From the IMG/VR virus record IMGVR_UViG_3300031162_001261, positions 1 to 23,846 of that record: 23,846 nt of DNA, one strand, 5' to 3'. The translations under genes were made by a program, and so were the position numbers. Every line of letters starts with the position of its first letter. Position 1 is the first letter of the stretch. This DNA comes from a virus. This document shows positions 8,433-20,400 of the stretch, in pieces. The notes under the pieces are model-generated. The model had not been told where the DNA came from and did not search any database. It saw nothing but the letters and a program-made list of their open reading frames with translations.

Positions 8433-11400
8433 TGGCAACCAGAGTGAGGACGGTAGACCTACTACCTGAGATATTTAGAACCGAGACCAACAAAAAGTTC
8501 CTTGCGGCCACGCTGGATCAAATGGTCCAACCTCCAAAGCTCAAGAGGGTACAGGGCTACATAGGAAAACGTTACGGCATCGGTGTTGACCAAACAGACA
8601 AGTATGTCATCGAACCAGACAAGGAAAGGGCAGACTACCAATTAGAACCCACGGTTGTCTACAAGACGGCAGACACACAGAAGACCAAGGATCTATTGAC
8701 CTATCCGGGACTGATAGATGCCCTAGATGTCAATGATGCCATCACCAATAGACATGACAGATTATTCTCAAGTGACTATTACTCATGGGATCCATTAGTA
8801 GACTATGACAAGTTCGTTAATTTTGGACAATATTATTGGTTAAGTTCCGGCCCTGATCCGGTAGATGTGCAGGCAACACCGGTTGCCTTTACTGATGACT
8901 TCACTGTGACCAGGGCCAGCAAGGGGTATGAGCTGAGTGGAGTATCGGGAACCAACCCTACACTGACATTGGCCAGGGGCGGTAACTACACATTCAACGT
9001 CACACAAACAGGCAATCCCTTCTGGATCCAGAGCAACGCAGGCACCAGCGGGGTAATCCCCGGACAAGAAAATGTGTCAAGTCGTGAGGTATTCGGAGTT
9101 ACGAATAATGGCGACGACAATGGTACAGTGACATTTAATGCACCGCTGGCAGATGCACAGAGCTTCTATTACGGGTTGACAGATCTAGGCACAGTTGACC
9201 TAGCGACCTCACTAAAGTTTGACGAGATCAACAATCAATTTGTTGATGTCTTCCTTGCATCCACAGACGGCATAGATCAAATTAGAGATCTAAACGGAAG
9301 GACAGTGATATTTCTCAACAGGAACACGCAGAGTGATCCTGCAAACAGTGGGTGGAGATACACTGATAGGTTCGACACCGATGGTGTTAACTTTGACACT
9401 GCCACTTTTGATACAGAGACAGAAATAACCAATCAAGACCTTAGATACTCGGTATGGCAGATACAATATGTCACTGACGTAAGTAGCACACGACCATACA
9501 TGAAGTTGATACGTGTGCTGGATGCACCCAAGCTCAACAAGATAGAGGTAGAATACGGAACAGTATCAGCATCAAGATCTTATTATAGGAACGCAGAGGG
9601 TTTCTGGGAATTGATCCCACCATTGACAGCGGTTAAGGACACATTATACTACCAGGATGGCACAGACAGCACCAAGTTTGGTGTTATAAAACTCGTGGAT
9701 GAAACCACCAAGGACCTATTATTCGTTACAGATGACATCGTGGGCAAGAAGACATACACGGCACCCAACGGCGTCGTATTCTCAAATGGAATGAAGGTCA
9801 AGTTCCGTGGTAGCACCCAGCCCGCAACATATCAGGATGGTGAATATTACATCGAGGGAGTGGGCAATGCTATACAACTATTACCCACCAGTGATTATAG
9901 GACGCCAGAGAAATACACCAAGTCAGAGACACAACCATTTGACATATATGGTTATGATAGCGTTCCTTTTGATGAGAGTCTAAATGCCCCCACTGAGCTA
10001 GATTACTTTACGATTAACAAGGCAAGCCCGGACAGGAACGCATGGAGCCGAAGCAATAGATGGACGCACATTGACGTTATCAACAAGACTGCAGAATATA
10101 ACAAGACAACAGCCCTGTTAAATCAAGACAAGCGGGCCAAACGACCAATCCTTGAATTCAAGGCCGGGCTAAGACTGTTTGATTATGGAACGAACTCGCT
10201 GGGTCCTGTGAACATTATGGACTCCAGTGAAACAGACGCACTGTCAAATGTCAATGGCAAGACAGGATACAGCGTGGACGGTTATTCACTGGCCACTGGC
10301 ACAAGGATAATATTCACCAAGGATACGGATCCTGAGGTGAGGAACAAGATATATCAAGTTGAATTAATTGACGAGGATGGTAGTAATGCCACTGCCAGAA
10401 TAATCAATCTCACAAAAGTGAACGACGTGGTCACTGACGATGTCGTCTATCAGTTGAGTGGAGCCAAGGGACAGGGCAAGACCTGGCGCTATGATGGAAC
10501 AGCATGGCAGGAGACACAACAGAAGACATCAATTAACCAGGCACCATTGTTTGACGTGTTTGATAAGAACGGGCGTGGTTTCAGTGATAGAACATATTAC
10601 CCATCAACTAACTTTACAGGATCCAAATTATTCTCATATGCACCAGGATCAGGTGCTGTTGACAAGGAACTTGGTATCAGGCTAAAATATCAGACCATTA
10701 ACAATGTTGGAGATATCGTATTTGACAATAATCTTGAAAAAGATACCTTCATATACACCTCTGACTCTGTGTCAACTACATTAAAGGTCAACACGGGTTT
10801 CGTACGCAATTACTCGGGTAGGACAACATTTACCAGGGAGATAGGTTGGAAGAAACACGTCAACAAATCAACACAGTATCAATCATTGGAGTTTACCTAT
10901 ACGGGTGTTCCATTGGTTGCAGACATACCTGCCAGAGAGACCGAAGACATCCCGGTAGTGGTCTATGTTGATAATGTGTTCCAGGAAACATCTAGATATT
11001 CATACACCGTGTCTACCACACAGACTACCATAACATTTGGTAGTGGGTATGCTCCCAAGAAGGGTGCGAACATCACCATAAGAATACAGAGCGACAAGGT
11101 CAGCCAATTTGGACACTATGAGGTGCCGCCCAACCTGGCAAACAACGCACCCAATGGTTCCTTCACTGACATCACACTGGGTACAGTCCGTAATCACTAT
11201 ATTGATCTAGCACAGAATCTAATAGATCTGTCAGGTAAGGTATTTGGAGCAAACAATTCTAGAGACCTGGGAGACATAGTACCTTACGGTGGGTTGATAG
11301 TGCAACAGGGAAGTCCGTTACATTTAGCCGCAACGTTCATCAAAGACAGCAACATCAATTTCTTCAATGCGTTGGACTACTCGTCACGTGAATATGAAAA

Positions 11401-14400
11401 ATACAAGGGAAAACTCTTAGACGCACTTGCCAAGAACGCCTTCCAAGGAACTGTGGCCGAGCAGTTAGATGAGGCACTGTCATTCGTTAACAATGGCAGA
11501 CAAAATTCTGACCCATTCTACTGGTCAGACATGATACCATGTGGCCAGGTGTTCACAGAAACCAAATACAACATAACTGCCATTGACGATAACATATTTG
11601 ACCTGTCACAGACGTATGATTTCACCAAGGCAAACTATCTTGGACTGGTGGTCCATGTCAATGACATTCAGTTGATCAAGGATACTGACTTCACTGTCAC
11701 TACCGGTGCACCAAGGCTAACTATATCTACTACACTGAACACCGGAGATGTCGTTAAGATCAGAGAATACACGAATACCGCAGGTAGTTTCATTCCATCT
11801 ACCCCTACTAAGCTAGGGTTGTATAACAAATACCGACCAGAAAAGATAACAGACAACAGTTATGTGGAATCACAAGATGTCATCATAGGTCACGACGGTA
11901 GCAAGACCATAGCATTTGGTGATAATAGGGACGACATACTGCTCGAATTTGAGAAACGCATATTCAATAACATCAAGTGGACCGGAGATGTCCCGTTATG
12001 CCTAGAGGATGTTGCGCCGGGCAAGTTCAGAAAGACAGATTACGCCAATGCGGAAGTGACAACCTTATTGAACAGAGATTTCTTATCCTGGGTTGCCTGG
12101 AACAGGCTGGATTACAAGTTGCAGGATTATGTGGCAGACAACAAGAAAACATGGAACTACGCACAGTCACAGGATAGGATAGATGGAGAACTGTTACCGG
12201 GCAATCAGAGAGGTATATATTTAAAATATTATGACACCGACACCCCGCACGTCACTCCATGGGAGATGATTGGTTTCGCTGTGAAACCAATTTGGTGGAA
12301 TGTCAAGTATGGTGCCGCTCCATATACATCAGGTAACAAGGTATTGTGGGATGACCTGGAGAACGGTCGTGTCTGGAACGGGGTGGACACCTATACTGTC
12401 GTGGCCAAATGGAAACGGCCAGGCCTCAGCAAGATCATTCCAGTAGATGACGAGGGAAATCTAAAGACAGCATTTGATAGCATAGTCGGCAATTATGACA
12501 GCCTCAGTTTTGAAAAATCTTGGGTCAGTGGTGACAGCGGCCCGGTCGAGACAGCATGGAGGAGATCAAGCAGTTTCCCGTTCGCAGTCATCAGGATGCT
12601 GGCTCAGAGCAAACCTGCTGAATTCTTCGCACTAAATGCCGACAGGGACCTGTACAAGTACGACAGTGAATTGGCTCAATATGTCTATGATGGCAGATCA
12701 AGGATCAGGGCCGAGGACATAGTGTTATACGGAGCTGGTACAGCCAAGCACTCCTACATCAACTGGTGTGTTGAATACAGTAAGAAACAGGGCGTATCGG
12801 CGATTGCAGGCATCAAGGACGTATTAGAAAACATCAACATACAGTTAACTTATAGATTAGCAAGTTTCAGTGACAAGGAATATCTCAAGATATACACTGA
12901 GAAGTCATCACCAAACTCAAACAATGCCAGCCTGCTACTTCCTGATGAGAGTTTCGAGGTGTTCCTATACAGCAACGAGGTATTTGATACCGCCGAGTAT
13001 TCATCAGTCATAATACAAAAAACAGCAGACGGATGGGCAGTGAGCGGTAACAGCCAACTTGATCCGTATTTTAAAATATACAACAGCATCGTGAACGGAA
13101 ACTATCAGATGATCAAGGTGGGAAGTCGTTCAGTCAGGGTCAGCAAGGATTTCAATACCACGACCACACGTGTTCCATATGGTTATGTGTTTACCAGCAC
13201 CAGCGCCGCGGCAGACTTCCTAATAAGTTACGGAAGATACCTTGAGGACAAGGGCTTTGTCTTTGAAGACTTGGATAACCACTATCTACTGGACTGGAGC
13301 CAAATGATCAGAGAGTTCCTACATTGGAGCCAACAGGGATGGGCGGATGGTAGCATAATTAATCTCAATCCCAATGCCAATAGGCTCAAGATTACAAGAG
13401 CACAGAGCATAGTCGCACCCATAACGGGAGAAACGGCAGATGACTTCGTGCTAAATCAAAATCTGAAAGCCATACCTAACAATAAATTAAACTTCAACAG
13501 GATGGACAACACCTTCGAGGTAGAGAGCCTGGATGAGGATGCTATATCATATCTCAAGGCTGATTTCACGAGTTACGAGCATGTGTTGGTCTTTGATAAC
13601 AAGTCCATCTTCAATGACTTGCTATATGACCCAACAACAGGGTCAAGACAACAGAGATTGAGGATATCGGGTTACAAGACAGGCGAGTGGAACGGCCAGG
13701 TTGACGCACAGGGCTTCATATTCAACATTGACAACGTCAAGGAATGGACCAACAATAAGGAATACAGCAAGGGAGACATTGTCCTCTTCAAGAACGGATA
13801 CTATACCGCGGCAAAATCAGTATATCCAAAAGAAAAATTTGATTACAGTGATTGGGTAGAGACAGAATACAACACCGTCAAGAAAGGATTACTACCTAAC
13901 CTTAGCCTCAAGACAGATCAACTCAGGGATTACTATGATATCAACGTTGCCAACTTGGAAAAGGATGGTGACAAGTTGGGCTTCAACATCATTGGTTTCA
14001 ATGAGAGGGATTATCTATCCAGCATGGGACTCGACGACATCAGTCAGATCAACGTATTCCGCAGTTTCATTGGTAGCAAGGGAACAAACCGTGCGGCCAA
14101 CCTATTCAAGACATCCAGGTTACAGAAAGAGATCGCCGACTATGACATCTATGAGAATTGGGCAGTCAAGCAGGGACAATATGGTGCGGAAGGCAACAGG
14201 GCATACGTTGAACTGAGATTGGATGAGAGCCTAATGGATGCCAATCCATCAACATTCAAGATAACTAACAGTGGAAGTGATCAAACAGTTGACCAAAGCG
14301 TCAGTCTGGAAAACCTATACAAACAGAGTTACAAGATATCAACGACACCGATACTGCCACAGCGGTACAGCGTTGCGTCAGAGCTCAACTTGCCCACGGC

Positions 14401-17400
14401 CGGTTACGTCAACGTTGATGATATTAACATACAATTATTTGACATACTTGATTTAAAAGCATTAATTCCTTACATGAATAAAATAGGTGAGGGCACTACC
14501 ATTTGGGTGGCCAAGGACAATAGATGGGGTTGGAATGTCTATAGAAGCAGTCTGGTACTACCTACACTATCTAAGATAACCGACAACCTAGATGGCACCT
14601 CCACGTTACTGTTTGACAGTAGTCATGGTCTGGCAAAGGATGACATCATAATGATCAAGTGGGGAACGGATGAAGGGACACTGGTAGACGGTGGTTTCAG
14701 GGTGCTAGTGGCACAGAGCCTAAACAAAATATCGATAGGAGTGAGCCTCCCAGACGACATCACATCAGTCACACTAGAAGCACTAACATACAAATTAAAT
14801 TCTGTGAGAGTGGCACAGGGAAGTGACATACTTGGCCTACCATTTGCCAACGAGATAGATCCAGGTAACAGGGTATGGATTGACAACAACGGCAATGACA
14901 GATGGCAGGTGCTCGAGAAGATAGATCCATTTAAACAGGAAAGCAGTCTAGAGCCGTCAAGAAACTTCATCAATGGATTAACAGATCAGACCATGGTCAA
15001 TATCGACTTTGGTGCATCAGTGGCACAGAATGCAGAAAGTTTGACAGCATTCGTGGGTGCTCCTAGTTACAACAGTAGCAAGGGAGGACTTTTCACATAC
15101 GTCAAGACTGCCAACGACACCATGGCACAGAACATCATATTGACAGGTACTGGTACCACAGCATTGGACAACTACGGCAATGACGTGGCATGTGCAAACG
15201 AGATGTGGTCCATAGCAGGTGCCTCAACATCTAACAGCGGTGAAGGTTACGCCTACATACTCAAGCAACTGAATTCAAACTTGATATCAGAACATCAGTT
15301 ATTGGTCAATCCAAGCGATGCCAATGATGAAGCCAAATTCGGTCATGCGGTGGCGATGTCAGATGACGGCAGGTGGGCATACGTGTCGGCACCTGGTAAG
15401 GATTCCGTGTACGTGTTCCAGCGTGTGGACAGGCAGTTACAGAGATTTACCGGAACCGGTAACGATGACAGTAACGCACAATACGATCTCAGCGACTACA
15501 TCATAGCAAATGAGCCAGATCAAATAGCAGTCGTAGTCAACAACGTTGAGCTAGGTGTCGCTGATTACACGTTCACATCCAGCGTATCAAGCACGGGCAT
15601 ATTGACACTCAACACAGGTTTAACACTAGATGACAAGATTGCAGTGACCAGGAGAGAAACACTTACACTCAACGGTGATGGGTCAACAAGAGTTTTTGAC
15701 ATCACAGGTCTTTACACGGCAGACGGCGAGTACTCGTTGACAGTGACTGTCAATGGCGTGTTACAGAGGTTGAACATTGACTATGACTACGCACATGACT
15801 CATCTAATGTTTTCGCATTCGCGACTGCTCCAGCAGATGGCGCAGTGATACAGGTTAGATCGAGTGACTACTATGAATACGTCACAGCCATCGTGGGCAC
15901 CAAGGGCGAGGAATTTGGTTATAGCCTGGCAACCACCACAGACGGTCGTCAGGTGGCTATCGGAGCAAGGACAGCCAACAAGACATACATATATGACAGA
16001 GATGTCGAGAGACAGGTGGTGACAGATGCCACTGACAAGACCTACGTGTCAGACAAGACTCCGATTGGAAGGGCAGTTGTCTCAGTAAATGGAAAAATAT
16101 TACAGGATTCAGCGAGGTACATCGGTGGAACATACACCGTGGCAGGTAAGACAGTCACAATGGCAACGGCACCTGGCTTGGGTGACTTTGTCGAGATAGA
16201 GACAAACAATTTCATGTTGGTTGACACCATGGAGATGACGAACCCATACGCTGGCGCCGAGTTTGGACACAAGGTGACCATATGTCCTACTAACTGTTCT
16301 GTATATGTGAGTGCACCCGAGGACGGTACTGTGTTACCTAGTGCAGGTAGCGTACAGCGTTCAGTTAACCAATCAAGATTTTACGGAACCATAACAGGTA
16401 CTGTTTCAAATCCGACGGTCACGATAGGTGAGAAGATAAGAATCAATAACGTTGTGGTGACATTTACGGGAACTACGTTAGATCAAGTGGTCACAGACAT
16501 CAACAACGCAACGATACCAAATGTCAAGGCAGTGAACTCCAATGGCAAACTGACCATATCATTGACGAACATCAAAGCCGGTGCGGTCGCCAACAAACTA
16601 TACGTATATCCTGCGGGCAATGATAATGGTGCGTTGACAGACCTAGGGCTCGACATATTCAAATATCTACAGACCATTACATCACCATATCCATCAGATA
16701 AGGCACGCTTTGGTGAGAGCCTGTCTGTGAGTGATGACGCATTTACTGTGGTAGTGAGCTCAAGCAAGGGAGCCAGCAACTTACCAACAACATTTGACAA
16801 CAAAAAGACAAAACTGGATGGTGGTAGTACAAGGATCAGAGACGTGAGGATACAGAGCGGTAGCGTGTACACCTTTGACTACTTGTCATCAGCCAGTGAC
16901 AGCATATCAAACCCAGGCAAGTTGGTGTTTGGCCAACAGGTGGTGGACAACACCGTGATAGAATTGGCAGAATTTGGCAAGGCTGTTGACTACAAGGGCG
17001 GAAGGTTATTTATAACGAGCCCCGGGCATGTGAGTGGTGACGGATCGAGTGAAGTAGGACGAGTGGTGATATACAACAATGCGAAAAAAGAATTTGCCTG
17101 GAAGACAATCAGAGAGGAAGGTCAGGTCGTCAACGTTGAATTATTAAATAGAGCATTCATATATGATAAGAATACATTAGAGAGCAAGGTTGATGTTGAC
17201 TTCTTTGATCCGTTACAGGGTAAACTGTTAGGTGCCGTAAGAGAAAACATAGACTACCTAACTCCTGTTGATCCTGCAGGATATGATGTGGGTAGTGTCA
17301 ATAACTATGGACAGACATGGCGAGATGAACATGTTGGTGAGATATGGTGGAACACAACAAATACCAGATACATTAATCATTATATAGGAGATCCAGAATA

Positions 17401-20400
17401 CAGGGCTAAGAGATGGGGACAACTGTTCACAGGCTCTAGCGTGGATGTCTATCAATGGATAGAAAGTACCCAAGCACCTGCGGACTATACAGGTACCGGC
17501 ACAGTGTACAGCACTACCTCTTATGCTACTAAAACACGAGTTGGAGTGACAGGTTTTGTAGAAACGGTTTATTACTATTGGGTCAAGAACATTCCATCAG
17601 TTTCGCCCGGTAAAACATTAAGTCCATCAGTGATGGCACAGTACATCGAAGATCCGAGGGCAAGTGGTATCGCCTACCTAGCACCAGTTGATGCTAACAC
17701 GGGTGCTCTATACAACGTGGGACAATACCTATCTGCCAAGGACAGCATATTACATGTTGAGTATGACAGAAAACAGACGGACAACAACGTACACGTTGAA
17801 TACGAATTAATTAAAGTAGGTGATCCTGACCAGTTCCTAAATGCCCAACTCTATAGAAAATTACTTGATAGTTTCGCAGGAGTCGACACCGCAGGCAACA
17901 AGGTACCCGATGCCACCTTGTCGGAAGCCAATCAATATGGTATTGAGTTCAGGCCAAGACAGAGCATGTTCAAGGATAGATACACTGCTCTCAAAAACTA
18001 CTTGACTAGAGCGAATAGGAAATTAGCATTATATCCTATCAGTGAGAGCAAGTCGTTTAACTTATTGAACAGCAAGGATAACGAACCGGCGGCAACTGCA
18101 TACAATAAGCGACTATTGACATACGAAGAACTGACTTATCAGGATCTATCATTGGTATCGGCAGGTTACAAGTACCTAGTGGCTAACGACAGCACACAGA
18201 ACAATCTATGGACCATGTATGAGGTGCAGAGTAACAAAACTCTGTTGTTAACACGTGTACAGAATTATAAGACATCTAACTACTGGTCATATAAGGATTG
18301 GTATGCCACTGGTTACTCGGCAAATTCAAAACCCACGTACGAAGTGTCAACATATTCAAGATTGTCAACTGTTAACAGCAAGACGGCAGTGGGTGAGATA
18401 GTCAAGGTAACGACAAACAGTGCAGGCAAGTTTGAGCTCTATGAGAAGACCACAACAGGATGGGTCAGGATCGGACTGCAGGACGGCACTATTGAGATTA
18501 ATAAAGATGTCTATGACTATACGGAAGGACGCAATGGGTTTGACGTTGAGGTATTTGATGCACAATACTTTGATGAGGAACCAGTTACCGAAACCAGGCA
18601 GATAATCAAGGCAATCAATGAGGAATTGTTTATCGCTGAGTTGGCAAAAGAACGCATAGATCTCATTAACTTGATATTTGAATACACCAAGAGCGAGCAC
18701 ACCGCGGCTGACTGGTTGGTCAAGACATCATTGATTGATGTCAACCATAACCTCAGAGATCTCAAACCATTCAACATCTATCAGGTTGACAATCAAGACT
18801 TCATTGAGAAATACATCAACGAGATCAAGCCTTATCACGTACAGGTCAAGGAATTCTCACTGACCTATAAGGGAGATGATCTGTTTAGTGGTGACGCCAC
18901 TGACTTTGACTTACCTGCATATTATGATGAGACGCAGGCCAGATTCATTAGTCCTAAATTAGCAACAACAGGAGTTGCCGGGGACTTTACGTCAACTGAC
19001 GCTATATGGAAAACATGGCCATACAATCAATGGATATCAAATTACACGTTGAGCATTGACTCAGTGACTGTGCTCAAGAAAGGATCCGGATACACAGAAG
19101 CCCCAACAGTTACCGTGAGCGGCACTGCCACAACTCCCGCTACAATGGTAGCAAGGGTGAACACAGCTGGTGAGGTGATATCAATAGAAGTAACCAATCC
19201 CGGAATAGGGTACATAACTGCACCAACCATCACATTAAGCGGTGGTAATGGCACAGGAGCCGCGGCAGTGGCCGTGACATCGCCAGGAACCGTGCGTGAC
19301 ATGAAGACAACGTTGCGTTATGACCGGTACGAATACCAATCAGAGATAGTTGATTGGGCGGCAAATACTGCTTACGATCCCGGACAGTTAGTTAGATATA
19401 GAGACAAGGTCTATAAGGCCAAGAATGAGGACGACTCAGCATTGTCTGTAACGGGAGCAACGTTTAACACTGATGATTTTGAGGTAGTTGACCCAGGCAC
19501 ATTGAGCGGTGTTAACAGGACCATGGGATTGTATGCTCCAAAAGTCAACAATACCGGATTGGATCTAGGTCTGTTGGTGTCCGGCACTGACTATCCAGGC
19601 GTACAGGTCAAGGGTGTGTTGTATAATCAGAACACAGGCTATGACAGTGGTAACTATGATATCAACCCATATGATAACCTGGACTTTGGTGAAGAGGGCA
19701 GACCAAGTTATTCTGAATCATTGCTGGATACAAAATACAATCCTGGTGACTATACAGACACATATCTAGGCACACTGACTGCAGACATCAATGTGGATGG
19801 TGGTGAGTACATAGACACATACAGCTCACATTCGCCTGAAGAACTGGTGCCAAGCTCAATATTTGACACTCTCAACATGAAGGTGTTCACACGTCCTGGG
19901 TATGACTATGAGAATGACGGGCACGGACAACCATTTGGTTCATACACATGGAAATATACGGGCTCTTCAGACACAACAACGGTGAGCTGGGATCTGATCG
20001 AGAATCCCTTTGCGGTTCGCGTGTTCAACGTGACGACCGGGTTGACCTTACGTTTCGAATACTTTGCTCCATACGAGGGCACGGTTAATTACTCAGCAAA
20101 CTGGCTTAACAAGACAGTGACACTGACAGGTTCTGGCGTGTCAGTGGGAGACATATTACGTGTCGAGTCATACGGCATAGGTGGTGGAGATCAATTATGG
20201 GTGGACAACTACTCGGTCAGCGATCTATTGATAGATGACTCAACAGATGGTCTATATGTTGACATACCAGTTGCGTTCGAGGACATATATGAGGCAATGA
20301 TCAAGGTCAACGGTTACAGAGTCACTAATTACACGTTCGCAGAGCTGAATGAGACAACGACGCGGGTCACGTTTGGCACGCAGGACGTGGACGGTAATGG

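Larger units (their letters stand above)
15008..17100 (+). repeat. Seven FG-GAP-like propeller blades with three expanded junctions
   Basis: Seven repeats of the integrin-type FG-GAP form begin at 15008 (FGASV), 15173 (YGNDV), 15338 (FGHAV), 15914 (FGYSL), 16262 (FGHKV), 16709 (FGESL) and 16973 (FGKAV), i.e. residues 2193, 2248, 2303, 2495, 2611, 2760 and 2848. Most continue with a strand and then a short GAP-like turn, such as AFVGAPS, SIAGAS, AYVSAPG, VAIGA, VYVSAPE and FITSPG. Blades 1, 2 and 3 start exactly 55 residues apart. The gaps after blades 3, 4 and 5 are 192, 116 and 149 residues because other modules are inserted. Seven blades is the usual closed number for this fold. The Asp-rich calcium loop of integrin blades is not evident. 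Confidence 0.6.
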
